Of a DNA stretch of 64,000 bases, positions 8,908 through 17,326 are shown in pieces. This DNA is from RGIG4576 sp045656705 (GTDB lineage: Bacteria > Bacteroidota > Bacteroidia > Bacteroidales > Muribaculaceae): NCBI GenBank assembly GCA_045656705.1, contig JAZORR010000011.1:22034-86033 (forward strand), written 5' to 3'. The notes below the pieces were generated by a model. That model was not told the origin of the DNA. It searched no databases and saw nothing but the letters and a program-made list of their open reading frames with translations. The translations under genes were made by a program, and so were the position numbers. The stretch's first letter is position 1; each line of letters opens with the position of its first letter.

Positions 8908-8939
8908 ATATGAATGAAGTTTATATCATTATAAATAAA

Positions 8940-8967
8940 AATAAGAACGAGAATTCTCGTTCTTATT
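8940..8967 (-). terminator. ssrA terminator (perfect palindrome)
   Basis: The palindrome spans 8940-8967 with arms AATAAGAACGAGAA/TTCTCGTTCTTATT, and is followed on the minus strand by TTTTATTTATAA. It lies 6 nt beyond the CCA end of the tmRNA. Confidence 0.8.
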
Positions 8968-8973
8968 AATTTG

Positions 8974-9367
8974 TGGAGCTGGAGGGGTTTGAACCCTCGT
9001 CCAAACGCGGAACCAATAAGCTTTCTACACGCTTAGTCTTTTCTTGATTTTCGGAATCAGACAGGCAAAAGACAACCAACCTAAAACTTATCCTTTAAAT
9101 TTAGAGAAATCCACAAGGAGAGAATTCCTCGATTCCCGACTTTACTGCACCACCTTATCGAAGCGTCTCGGGACCAAACAATCGGGTGATGTCTTGTCTC
9201 CGCAACTGTTGCAGAGATTAAGCTAATCTACTATACTTCAATTAAGCAGCAAGAGCGTAGTTATTTTCGCCATTTAAATTTTTGATGTCTGATATTATAG
9301 AGCATTGCCATCATCGCTCTGCGTGCTTACTTACCGCCTCTACACGCTGTCAAAGCCAGTCAGCCCC
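8974..9367 (-). ncRNA. ssrA: tmRNA (transfer-messenger RNA)
   Basis: This 394-nt RNA rescues stalled ribosomes in trans-translation with SmpB. The 5' end, GGGGCTGACTGGCTTTGACAG (from 9367), and the 3' end, ending GAGGGTTCAAACCCCTCCAG and CTCCA (to 8974), can pair into the tRNA-like domain with the T-arm GTTCAAA and an encoded CCA. The tag reading frame at 9242-9271 ends in ALAA and is followed by a TAA stop. Pseudoknot-forming stems fill the rest. An open frame of 60 codons on the opposite strand is an artefact of this RNA. Confidence 0.97.
9242..9271 (-). other. tmRNA proteolysis-tag reading frame (GENNYALAA)
   Basis: Within ssrA, GGC GAA AAT AAC TAC GCT CTT GCT GCT TAA encodes GENNYALAA and a stop. 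Preceded by the alanine carried on tmRNA itself, the tag would be AGENNYALAA, ending in the ALAA degron recognised by ClpXP. Both clpX and clpP are also in this window. Confidence 0.93.
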
Positions 9368-9386
9368 AATGCATAAGTTATAAGTG

Positions 9387-9394
9387 CAAAAATA
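9387..9394 (-). promoter_or_regulatory. Possible ssrA promoter -7 box
   Basis: TATTTTTG on the minus strand is a perfect TAnnTTTG box 19 nt before the mature 5' end of tmRNA. The upstream box is poor (TTTT). A short processed 5' leader would be expected. Confidence 0.4.
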
Positions 9395-9441
9395 CAAATA
9401 TTCTTGAATATGTAAAATTTCTAGGATTAAAACTTAACAAC

Positions 9442-10308
9442 TTATAATATAGAATCAGTCTTTTTTAACACAACTAAAGCCCAATTGTTATCTTCTTTAA
9501 CACTTCGCATCTCTAAATTGTGTTTTCTACCAGCATCTATTAGCATGTATGCTTCTTCTCTATAAAAACCACTAAGCAACATAAATCCATTAGGTTTTAA
9601 CATTGATGCATACTTGTCAATATCATCTAATATAACATTACGATTTATATTTGCTAATACTATATCAAATGACTCAAGATTATAGTTATTTAATTGTGAT
9701 GCATCACCTTTTAGTATTGTAATTTTATCAGAAACTTTATTAAGATCAATATTTTCCAATGCATTTACATAAGCTGCTTCATCTATTTCAATACCTATAG
9801 CAGATTCTGCCCCATGTAGCACTCCTACAATCGACAAAATTCCAGTACCAGTGCCCATATCTAATATCTTTTTCCCTAAAAGGCTCATAGATAAAAGTTC
9901 TGTTACTATTAGATTGGTTGTAGAGTGATGACCTGTGCCAAATGCCATTTTGGGATCAATGGTTATATCATATTCCATTTTAGGATAATCAGTATGGAAA
10001 GAACTATGAATAACACATTTATCAGCAATAACCATAGGTTTGAAGAAGTTCTTTTCCCATTCTTCATTCCAATCCTTGCCTATTATTAATTCAGAAGTCC
10101 AGGAATACTCACTCGAGAATTCATATAATTCAAATACATTTTTAAATGCATTCTCATCAAATAACTCTTTTTTTACAAAGGCAGATACGCCATTTTCAGT
10201 AGGCACAAAACTTTCAAAACCACAATCACATAGTAGCGCATCCAATATATCTATCTCATCTTGATTTGTTGGTTTTTGAACAATATCTACTTGTATATAA
10301 TCATTCAT
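9442..10308 (-). CDS. prmA: Ribosomal protein L11 methyltransferase
   Basis: This 288-residue SAM-dependent methyltransferase trimethylates ribosomal protein L11. The C-terminal Rossmann domain has the SAM motif DMGTGTGILSI (about residues 160-170), preceded by FGTGHHSTT, and the catalytic LANINRN motif, all characteristic of PrmA. The N-terminal 90 residues form the L11-binding domain (KDWNEEWEKNFFKP). It is the last gene of a minus-strand run beginning with the YtxH genes. Confidence 0.95.
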   Translation of the reverse strand: MNDYIQVDIVQKPTNQDEIDILDALLCDCGFESFVPTENGVSAFVKKELFDENAFKNVFELYEFSSEYSWTSELIIGKDWNEEWEKNFFKPMVIADKCVIHSSFHTDYPKMEYDITIDPKMAFGTGHHSTTNLIVTELLSMSLLGKKILDMGTGTGILSIVGVLHGAESAIGIEIDEAAYVNALENIDLNKVSDKITILKGDASQLNNYNLESFDIVLANINRNVILDDIDKYASMLKPNGFMLLSGFYREEAYMLIDAGRKHNLEMRSVKEDNNWALVVLKKTDSIL

Positions 10309-10319
10309 TTTTAGTTGAA

Positions 10320-10592
10320 TTATTTCTTCTTAAACAATTTTATTATAGAATTAGCCATTTTCACACCTTGCACAAATAACAATATTCTCTGAATAAAAGA
10401 TAATTTAGATGATTTAATTTTATTTCCAGATGCTTGTTTAAATGGATTAATGCTGTGAGTTTTATGTTTTAAATGTTCTTTCTGCATTTCAAGCTTTATT
10501 AAAGCCTTTGCGCGCATAAATTTCAGTTCCTCGAAGCTAACGCCATTCCACTGTGCAATTGGTGTTTTATTAGTATCATTTGTATTCAACAT
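10320..10592 (-). CDS. Small basic hypothetical protein
   Basis: This 90-residue lysine-rich protein (MLNTNDTNKTPIAQWNGVSF...) has no signal peptide. A weakly hydrophobic amphipathic stretch near residues 65-85 (SFIQRILLFVQGVKMANSII) and a KLFKKK tail suggest peripheral membrane contact. I do not recognise a family. It lies 11 nt downstream of the holin-like membrane protein and 11 nt upstream of prmA, so it is probably co-transcribed with the YtxH/holin-like genes and part of the same envelope module. Confidence 0.75.
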   Translation of the reverse strand: MLNTNDTNKTPIAQWNGVSFEELKFMRAKALIKLEMQKEHLKHKTHSINPFKQASGNKIKSSKLSFIQRILLFVQGVKMANSIIKLFKKK

Positions 10593-10603
10593 AATATATA
10601 AAC

Positions 10604-10951
10604 TTATTTCTGTGGAGGATTTAAAAACAGTTTACTAACAAATCTCGATACGGGGTTTAATATTAAAGTCTTTTTTAAACAGAATACTAAAAGTAATATT
10701 ATTAGAATACCACATCCAACGATCAAGTTTGCAATCAATGTACTATTTAGTACTACTTCAAGCCATGATACTAAAGCTGCAGATAAGAAAAACAATGCAC
10801 ATGCAGATAAAACAATTATAAGACATACCGATATTATTGCCGACATTAGCATTGTTAATTTCTCAACTAAAGTAAGCTTAGTATAGTCTATTTGCAATGC
10901 AATATATTTCTTAACCTCTTGCCACAATTCTGTATAAGATGATGTGTCCAT
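10604..10951 (-). CDS. Holin-like membrane protein (DUF1469 / phage holin superfamily III type)
   Basis: This 115-residue protein has two strong membrane helices (about residues 34-60 and 70-92) after an N-terminal amphipathic segment (YTELWQEVKKYIALQIDYTK) and ends in a short basic tail. This architecture matches DUF1469, annotated as 'phage holin family' although members are chromosomal membrane proteins commonly found beside YtxH proteins. There is no endolysin or other phage gene here, so a lytic role is unlikely. It sits between the YtxH pair and the small basic protein. Confidence 0.75.
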   Translation of the reverse strand: MDTSSYTELWQEVKKYIALQIDYTKLTLVEKLTMLMSAIISVCLIIVLSACALFFLSAALVSWLEVVLNSTLIANLIVGCGILIILLLVFCLKKTLILNPVSRFVSKLFLNPPQK

Positions 10952-11016
10952 ATAGTGACAACTATTTTAGGGCGTAATACAAAGATATATCACGCCCTAT
11001 GTTATTAATTTATTAA

Positions 11017-11223
11017 TTACAAAGTGCTATCTTCGATTTCAGCAGTGATTTGGTCCACCAATTCACTTACATCATCATCAGAGAAATCAAAGCCTCTTTC
11101 TTTGAGCATATTCTTAATACGAGCTCTCAAGTCACTACCCTTTTCTGGAGCAAATAATATTGCAGCTACACCACCTACTACTGCACCACCAAGGAAAGCA
11201 TATAATAAACCTTTATATTTCAT
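11017..11223 (-). CDS. YtxH domain protein (copy 2)
   Basis: This 68-residue protein has an N-terminal glycine/alanine-rich membrane helix (LLYAFLGGAVVGGVAAILF) followed by APEKGSDLRARI, the YtxH signature, and an acidic amphipathic tail. YtxH proteins are small stress-associated membrane proteins of unknown mechanism. It is a paralogue of the gene immediately upstream, 6 nt away, indicating tandem duplication. Confidence 0.85.
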   Translation of the reverse strand: MKYKGLLYAFLGGAVVGGVAAILFAPEKGSDLRARIKNMLKERGFDFSDDDVSELVDQITAEIEDSTL

Positions 11224-11229
11224 AATTGA

Positions 11230-11433
11230 TTATTTTTCAGCATTAAATTCATTAGCAATTTCATCAACCAGTTCATCCATCTTTTGGCCACTTAGAGTGA
11301 TACCTCTTTTACGCAAACTTTCACCTATCTTCTTTCGTGTTTCACTACCTTTATCAGGAGCAAAAAGAAGCCCTACTGCTGCACCAGCAATAGCACCACC
11401 AACAACGGCAAGTATTACATGTAATGGTTTCAT
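11230..11433 (-). CDS. YtxH domain protein (copy 1)
   Basis: This 67-residue protein has the same layout as its neighbour: a glycine-rich helix (VILAVVGGAIAGAAVGLLFA), then PDKGSETRKKIGESL and a short acidic tail. It is the first gene of the five-gene minus-strand unit ending with prmA. A 10-bp inverted repeat lies 50-80 nt upstream, between this gene and the divergent uvrA promoter. Confidence 0.85.
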   Translation of the reverse strand: MKPLHVILAVVGGAIAGAAVGLLFAPDKGSETRKKIGESLRKRGITLSGQKMDELVDEIANEFNAEK

Positions 11434-11483
11434 AATATATATATTTTAGTTATACAATTATAAAATTAAACGATCTCTAATTT

Positions 11484-11513
11484 ATAAAAGTTTTAGCAGT
11501 AGCAAACTTTTAT
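11484..11513. repeat. 10-bp inverted repeat between ytxH and uvrA
   Basis: ATAAAAGTTT (11484-11493) and AAACTTTTAT (11504-11513) are perfect inverted arms around a 10-nt centre, TAGCAGTAGC. It is in the divergent intergenic region and could be an operator or a leader hairpin. The strand and role are unknown. Confidence 0.5.
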
Positions 11514-11568
11514 GTTTTCTACAAATTTAATATATATTTTTCATAAAAAATATAATATTGCTGTTTTT

Positions 11569-11600
11569 TTTGATTAGAATAATGTTTTTTTGTATTTTTG
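11569..11600 (+). promoter_or_regulatory. Predicted uvrA promoter (perfect consensus)
   Basis: TTTG (11569-11572), a 20-nt spacer and TATTTTTG (11593-11600) match the Bacteroides primary sigma consensus in every defined position. The uvrA ATG at 11620 is 19 nt downstream, implying a leader of about 15 nt. Confidence 0.7.
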
Positions 11601-11619
11601 TTTATTATTAGGATTAAGT

Positions 11620-14406
11620 ATGTTTACAAAAGATATTATAGCAAAAGGAATCAAGGTTAACAACCTAAAAAATATTGATGTAGTAATACCAAGAAATAAA
11701 TTGGTTGTAATAACCGGCTTGTCAGGTTCTGGCAAGTCATCACTTGCGTTTGACACACTATACGCTGAAGGTCAGCGTAGATATGTAGAAAGTTTGTCGT
11801 CTTATGCAAGACAATTCCTCGGACGAATGCCTAAACCTGATTGTGATTATATTAAAGGTCTACCTCCTGCTATTGCAATTGAACAAAGAGTTAGTAATAG
11901 GAATGCACGAAGTACAGTTGGGACTTCTACCGAGATTTATGACTATTTGAGAATCTTATTTTCTCGAGTAGGTAAAACATTTTCTCCAATAAGCAACCAA
12001 TTGGTAAAAAAGCACACATCTGAAGATGTGATAACTATAATCAATTCTTTTCCAATAGGTACCAGATTTGCAATTCTTGTAAATTTACACATTCCAGAAA
12101 ATAGAACAGTTTCTGAGCAATTAGAAATATTACATAAAGGAGGTTATTCAAGACTTGAAGTAGACTCCAATTTTGTGTTAATATCCGACTTGCTTAATAA
12201 TGAAAACATAGAAGACATCAATAAATATAAATTATTGATTGATAGAATGCAAGTAACGCGTGAAAAAGACGATGAAATAAGACTTTTGGATTCACTTGAG
12301 ACTGCATTTTATGAAGGTCATGACGAATGTATACTTAAAGTATGGGGCACTGATGAAATAGAAACTATCACATTTTCAAAAAGATTTGAAGCCGATGGTT
12401 TACAATTTCAAATCCCTAATGAGCTGATGTTTAATTTCAACAACCCTATTGGGGCCTGTCCCGAATGTGAAGGATATGGAAAGGTTGTAGGAATTGATGA
12501 GAATTTAGTTGTACCTGATAAAAATCTTTCAATCTACGATGATGCTGTATTGTGTTGGAGAGGTGCAAAGATGAGTGAATATAAACGATATTTTATATCA
12601 ATTGCATCAAAATATAATTTCCCGATACATCGCCCATATTTCCAATTATCAGAAGAAGAAAAGAAACTTCTTTGGGAAGGTAATGATGAATTTGAAGGAT
12701 TAAATGGTTTCTTTAAATATCTCGAAAGTAAAAGTTACATTATACAAAATCGTGTAATGTTGGCAAGATACAGAGGTAAAACAATATGTCCACATTGTAA
12801 AGGTAGTCGTCTAAAACCAGATGTTGAATATATAAAGATAGGTGGCAAGTCAATTACTGATTTGACTAAAATGCCAGTAGACAAACTCAAAGAATGGTTT
12901 GAAAATATAACATTTGATGAATATGACCAAGTAGTAGCAAGTAGAGTAATTACGGAAATTAAAAACAGATTAAGTTTCCTCAATGATGTAGGTTTAGGGT
13001 ATTTAACACTAAATAGATTGTCATCTACCCTATCTGGGGGTGAAAGCCAGCGTATTAACTTAGCTACATCGTTAGGAAGTAGTTTGGTCGGTTCTCTGTA
13101 TATCTTAGATGAGCCAAGTATCGGCTTACATTCAAGAGATACAAGTAGATTGATTAAAGTTCTACGAATGTTACAAGAATTAGGCAATACAGTAGTTGTA
13201 GTAGAACACGATGAAGATATTATTAAATCTGCAGATTATTTAATTGATGTTGGACCATTAGCCGGACGCAATGGAGGGGAAATTGTTTACGCAGGTGATG
13301 TAGATTCTTTGGATACATCAGCAGATAGTCTTACAGTACAATATCTAAATGGTAATAAAAAAATTGATTTACCTAAACATCGTAGGAAATGGAATAATTA
13401 CATCAGAGTTAATGGTGCAATTGAAAATAATTTAAAGAACATTGATGTAAAAATTCCGTTAGGTGTAATGACGGTTGTTACTGGTGTAAGTGGTTCTGGC
13501 AAGTCAACTCTTATAAATAAGATTTTATATCAAGGCTTAGCTAATTATTTTAATATCTCAAAAGAATCTCCAGGACAACATAAGAATATAGATGGTGATT
13601 TATTTTTGATTAAGGGAGTGGAATTTGTCGACCAAAATCCCATAGGTAAATCATCAAGAAGTAACCCAGCTACCTATTTAAAAGTATTTGATGAAATTAG
13701 AAAACTATATGCCGAACAACAATTATCGAAACAAGTGGGATATAATTCTGGCTTTTTCTCATTCAATACTCCAGGTGGCAGATGTGAAGAGTGTAAAGGT
13801 GAAGGCACTATCACAATAGAAATGCAATTTATGGCAGACATTACACTTGAGTGTGAGCATTGTCATGGAAAGCGTTATAATACAAATGCTCTTGAAGTAG
13901 AATATAAAGGGAAGAATATTTATGACATACTAAATATGACTATAAATCAGGCTATTGAGTTCTTTAGTCAATCAAATGGTTTGATAGAAAAGTCAATAGT
14001 AAAACGAATGAAACCACTTCAAGATGTAGGACTCGGATACTTAAAACTCGGTCAATCATCATCTACTCTTTCTGGTGGTGAAAATCAAAGAGTAAAATTG
14101 GCATATTTTTTGAGTATTGAAAAGTCAAATCCTACTTTATTTATTTTTGACGAACCTACAACAGGCTTACACTTTCATGACATTAATACATTAATGCATT
14201 CATTTAATAAACTTATAGAAAATGGCCATACTATAATTATTATTGAGCATAATATGGATGTAATAAAATGTGCCGATTATATTATAGATTTAGGACCTGA
14301 AGGTGGAGAAAATGGAGGGCAATTAATATATTGTGGCACTCCTGAAGGCCTTGTAGATTGTAAGGAAAGTTATACAGGTACATATTTAAAAGAAAAGCTG
14401 GAATAA
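11620..14406 (+). CDS. uvrA: Excinuclease ABC subunit A
   Basis: This 928-residue DNA damage recognition ATPase works in nucleotide excision repair with UvrB and UvrC. The ATG at 11620 (MFTKDIIAKG) is chosen because the frame's earlier ATG at 11590 lies between the predicted -33 and -7 promoter boxes. Residues of about 33-40 form the first Walker A (GLSGSGKS); SSYARQFLGRM and AIEQ follow, then a UvrB-binding insert, a zinc module with paired CPEC and CPHC motifs, and LSGGESQRINLA. The second half has GVSGSGKST, a zinc finger (CEECKGEG...CEHCHG), LSGGENQRVKLA and DEPTTGLHFHD. Bacteroidales often carry two UvrA paralogues; which one this is cannot be settled here. Confidence 0.95.
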   Translation: MFTKDIIAKGIKVNNLKNIDVVIPRNKLVVITGLSGSGKSSLAFDTLYAEGQRRYVESLSSYARQFLGRMPKPDCDYIKGLPPAIAIEQRVSNRNARSTVGTSTEIYDYLRILFSRVGKTFSPISNQLVKKHTSEDVITIINSFPIGTRFAILVNLHIPENRTVSEQLEILHKGGYSRLEVDSNFVLISDLLNNENIEDINKYKLLIDRMQVTREKDDEIRLLDSLETAFYEGHDECILKVWGTDEIETITFSKRFEADGLQFQIPNELMFNFNNPIGACPECEGYGKVVGIDENLVVPDKNLSIYDDAVLCWRGAKMSEYKRYFISIASKYNFPIHRPYFQLSEEEKKLLWEGNDEFEGLNGFFKYLESKSYIIQNRVMLARYRGKTICPHCKGSRLKPDVEYIKIGGKSITDLTKMPVDKLKEWFENITFDEYDQVVASRVITEIKNRLSFLNDVGLGYLTLNRLSSTLSGGESQRINLATSLGSSLVGSLYILDEPSIGLHSRDTSRLIKVLRMLQELGNTVVVVEHDEDIIKSADYLIDVGPLAGRNGGEIVYAGDVDSLDTSADSLTVQYLNGNKKIDLPKHRRKWNNYIRVNGAIENNLKNIDVKIPLGVMTVVTGVSGSGKSTLINKILYQGLANYFNISKESPGQHKNIDGDLFLIKGVEFVDQNPIGKSSRSNPATYLKVFDEIRKLYAEQQLSKQVGYNSGFFSFNTPGGRCEECKGEGTITIEMQFMADITLECEHCHGKRYNTNALEVEYKGKNIYDILNMTINQAIEFFSQSNGLIEKSIVKRMKPLQDVGLGYLKLGQSSSTLSGGENQRVKLAYFLSIEKSNPTLFIFDEPTTGLHFHDINTLMHSFNKLIENGHTIIIIEHNMDVIKCADYIIDLGPEGGENGGQLIYCGTPEGLVDCKESYTGTYLKEKLE

Positions 14407-14425
14407 TCCAGCCTTTCTTTTAAAT
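14394..14425 (+). terminator. Terminator overlapping the uvrA stop codon
   Basis: AAAGCTGG (14394-14401) pairs with CCAGCCTT (14408-14415) with one mismatch, and CTTTTAAAT follows. The TAA stop is in the loop, so the hairpin forms only after the last codons. Confidence 0.55.
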
Positions 14426-14435
14426 ATGTTATATT

Positions 14436-14858
14436 TTATCTTAATCGATCATAACTACTAAGCAATTTCTTATCTCTCTTGATTGCCAAGATTGATAAAA
14501 TAAGAAGTATTATTGAAATAATAGGCATACAATTTGGCATAAGGAATTGGTCAAACTTAAATGCTGACAAATTTAATGATTCTATTACCAATACAGCAAT
14601 TTGAGTGAGAGTAAGCAATACATTAATAAAGCAAAGTCCTATTTGTAGTTTTAATGCTTTATATTTAAAGATTGATACCAAAGATAATACTGTAACTAAG
14701 ATACTTATTATAAATGAAATTAGACTGGCATCAAATAGTGATACTTTTTCTAAAGTTTCATTAATAGTCTTAACCAATATTACATCTGAAAAAGAATAAC
14801 ATCCCATTAAAATAGATGCTATCAATAAATACACGGATTGAATTCTTTGAATTACCAT
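14436..14858 (-). CDS. DUF4293 family membrane protein
   Basis: This 140-residue integral membrane protein has four hydrophobic segments (about residues 8-25, 45-63, 70-92 and 108-126). The N-terminus MVIQRIQSVYLLIASILM is the hallmark of the Bacteroidetes-specific DUF4293 family. The last segment is followed by a basic tail (AIKRDKKLLSSYDRLR), suggesting a cytoplasmic C-terminus. The function is unknown. It is convergent with uvrA. Confidence 0.85.
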   Translation of the reverse strand: MVIQRIQSVYLLIASILMGCYSFSDVILVKTINETLEKVSLFDASLISFIISILVTVLSLVSIFKYKALKLQIGLCFINVLLTLTQIAVLVIESLNLSAFKFDQFLMPNCMPIISIILLILSILAIKRDKKLLSSYDRLR

Positions 14859-15053
14859 TGTTATTTTTGTTTGATTATTAGTTACTGCAAATATAATGCA
14901 TTTTTTCTAATCTTTAAAAGAATTAATAAATAAACATTGCATAACCAAGTAGTATGTTTTATAAATTTTATTTTAACTTAATAATAAGTTTTACGAAATG
15001 TTACTCTATGTATAATAAAAATGCTTAAAAGAATAAGTAAATAGATATATTAT

Positions 15054-15084
15054 TATGATGTAGGATTGTTTCTTCGTATCTTTG
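15054..15084 (+). promoter_or_regulatory. Predicted promoter of the TPR protein gene
   Basis: TATG (15054-15057), a 19-nt spacer and TATCTTTG (15077-15084) give a perfect -7 box and a one-mismatch -33 box. The ATG at 15104 is 19 nt downstream. Confidence 0.5.
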
Positions 15085-15103
15085 TAGAAATTATATATTT
15101 GTA

Positions 15104-17314
15104 ATGAATAGAAGTGAATTATTAAATAGAAAACAGGCTATTGATTTGACTATACAATCGCTGAAAATTAATAAATCAATTAATTTAGTGGAAAATCTTA
15201 TAAAAGATACTAATACATTGATTTATCAAACAGAATTTGATAATATAAAACTTGAGTATGATTACTTATTAAAATATTTTTTAGATGGAGTAAACGATAC
15301 CCATCGTGGCAATATCTACAATAAAATTGCAGTAAAATTGCAGATTCTAACAAATAAGATTATTTGCGAAGAATTGACAAAAAATGACTTTAATGTCTAC
15401 TATGCATATAAGCGCACAATAAAAAAGAAAGGACTATCGTTGAGTACCCTACTCTATCAATATGACTCAAAATTGAAATATATTGAGCTTTTTACTGAAA
15501 CAGATATAACACATTTTGATAAAATAGCACATTTCAAGGAATTAGAACAAATACAAATAGATATTTTCAACTATGTTTGGACAAGTTTCCCTATTTGTAA
15601 TGAAGATTATTCATTGTTAAATGATATTTTTAGGAATGCTAAATATCCTATCATATTTAAGGAATTGCTTATTTCTGCTGTTTTATTATCATTATTGGAA
15701 TATTACGATGATCAGTTATTTATCACATTAATTGATCAATATCAATCAGATTATAATAGTATTTCAGCAAAATCTATTACTGCATTGGTTATCACGCTAC
15801 TAATACATACTAATTCCATCTCTGATAAAGGGGAAAATGCATTATTATCTATATCTGATACTCATAATTTTAGTAATGATATAAAGAGTGTAATAAACTT
15901 CCTTATCAAGAGTAAGAATACTGATAGAATATCTAAGAAAATGGATGACGCTTTAATGGCGAATATTCGCAAAATCTCCCCTGATATTCTGCGTAAATTT
16001 ACTTCTGATACAAATATGTCAGACTTAACTGATTTTGAATCAAATCCCGAATGGAATAAATTCATTAATAATGATGAATTCACCTCAAATATTGAAGAAT
16101 TTAGTAAAATGCAAATGGAAGGTGGAGATGTTTTTGCGTCAACATTCTGCCATTTAAAATCTTTCCCATTCTTTTCAATGATAGGTAATTGGTTCTTACC
16201 TTTTTATTCAACACATTCACTTGTTCAAGAGTCGTTATCAGAATCTGAGATAAAGAAAGTTGATATTATGCTTGGATCTAAATTCCTATGTGATAGTGAT
16301 AAATTCTCATTTGTTGCATCACTTAACTCTGTGCCATCATCACAAAGAGATATGATGATATCACAATTCAACGAGCAAAATATTGCACTAAATGAAATGA
16401 ATGCAGGTGAATTATCCCAAAAAATTGATATCACAAAGGATTCTTTAATAAGTGGATATATTCAAAATCTATATCGCTTCTTTAAATACAATGTAAATAA
16501 AAAAGATTTTATTGATCCATTTGATAGAGATTTTGATTTTAAAAAGATTGAAAAAATTATCAAACTTGATAATATTGCCGAAATATTACAAATAATAGGC
16601 GAATTTTATCTAAAGAATAATTTATATTCTGAGGCATTATATTATTTAAATCAAATAGAAATTGATTCTGTAAATTCAAATCCTATTTTATATCAAAAGA
16701 TTGGTTTTTGCTATCAAAATATAGGAGATTATACGCAAGCAATAAATCATTATAAGAAATATGAATTATTGTGTAATAATGATTTATGGAACATCAAGCA
16801 CTTGGCTGTATGTTATAAAGCAGTGAACCAATATAATAATGCAATGGCTTACTATATTAAGGCAGATGAATTAAAACCAGACAATATCAATATAGTTTTA
16901 AATATAGGACATTGTATGCTTGAGATTGGAGACTTAACTAATGCATTAAAACAATACTATAAAGTGGATTATTTAACAGGCTCTAACTTAAAGGCTTGGA
17001 GGCCTTTAGCTTGGTGCTTATTCTTGAAGAAGGATTTCGAACAAAGTGAAGCATTTTACAATAAAATAATGAATATGAATCCATCAGCAATAGATTATTT
17101 AAATTATGGTCATTTAAAATTTGCTATGAATGATATACCACAAGCTATTGCACTCTATAAAAAATCTATAGAATCATTTGACAACTCTATAGATAAATTT
17201 ACTGAATCATATAGTGCCGATAAACACTCTCTTCTAAATGTAGGTATTTCGGAAAATGATATACATATTTTATTAGATTCATTATATTATACTTGTGAAA
17301 ATTTTAAACATTAA
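15104..17314 (+). CDS. Large TPR-repeat protein with an uncharacterised N-terminal half
   Basis: This 736-residue protein has no signal peptide and is probably cytoplasmic. Residues of about 1-480 are helical, rich in Asn, Ile and Lys, and match no family I recognise. Residues of about 500-700 contain five or six tetratricopeptide repeats, recognisable from segments such as YSEALYYLNQ, GDYTQAINHYKKY, NQYNNAMAYYIKA, GDLTNALKQYYKV and NDIPQAIALYKKS. TPR arrays usually bind partner proteins. The gene ends 12 nt before the M3 peptidase gene, so the two are probably co-transcribed. Confidence 0.85.
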   Translation: MNRSELLNRKQAIDLTIQSLKINKSINLVENLIKDTNTLIYQTEFDNIKLEYDYLLKYFLDGVNDTHRGNIYNKIAVKLQILTNKIICEELTKNDFNVYYAYKRTIKKKGLSLSTLLYQYDSKLKYIELFTETDITHFDKIAHFKELEQIQIDIFNYVWTSFPICNEDYSLLNDIFRNAKYPIIFKELLISAVLLSLLEYYDDQLFITLIDQYQSDYNSISAKSITALVITLLIHTNSISDKGENALLSISDTHNFSNDIKSVINFLIKSKNTDRISKKMDDALMANIRKISPDILRKFTSDTNMSDLTDFESNPEWNKFINNDEFTSNIEEFSKMQMEGGDVFASTFCHLKSFPFFSMIGNWFLPFYSTHSLVQESLSESEIKKVDIMLGSKFLCDSDKFSFVASLNSVPSSQRDMMISQFNEQNIALNEMNAGELSQKIDITKDSLISGYIQNLYRFFKYNVNKKDFIDPFDRDFDFKKIEKIIKLDNIAEILQIIGEFYLKNNLYSEALYYLNQIEIDSVNSNPILYQKIGFCYQNIGDYTQAINHYKKYELLCNNDLWNIKHLAVCYKAVNQYNNAMAYYIKADELKPDNINIVLNIGHCMLEIGDLTNALKQYYKVDYLTGSNLKAWRPLAWCLFLKKDFEQSEAFYNKIMNMNPSAIDYLNYGHLKFAMNDIPQAIALYKKSIESFDNSIDKFTESYSADKHSLLNVGISENDIHILLDSLYYTCENFKH

Positions 17315-17326
17315 TTAATATCAAAA

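Noticed and set aside
8974..9002. tRNA-like T-arm and CCA end considered as a separate tRNA gene
   Set aside because: Its partner half is 365 nt away at 9367 and encloses a tag reading frame, so it is tmRNA.
9044..9226. 60-codon open frame on the plus strand
   Set aside because: It lies wholly inside the tmRNA gene on the opposite strand; the structured RNA explains the sequence.
10604..10951. Holin-like protein considered as evidence of a prophage
   Set aside because: No other phage gene is nearby; DUF1469 proteins beside YtxH are ordinary chromosomal membrane proteins.
11024..11449. 141-codon antisense frame spanning the two YtxH genes
   Set aside because: The Ser/Pro/Ala-rich product is the antisense of two tandem Gly/Ala-rich YtxH genes with clear signatures.
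12735..13187. 150-codon antisense frame inside uvrA
   Set aside because: It is antisense to the conserved ATPase and zinc-finger region of UvrA.
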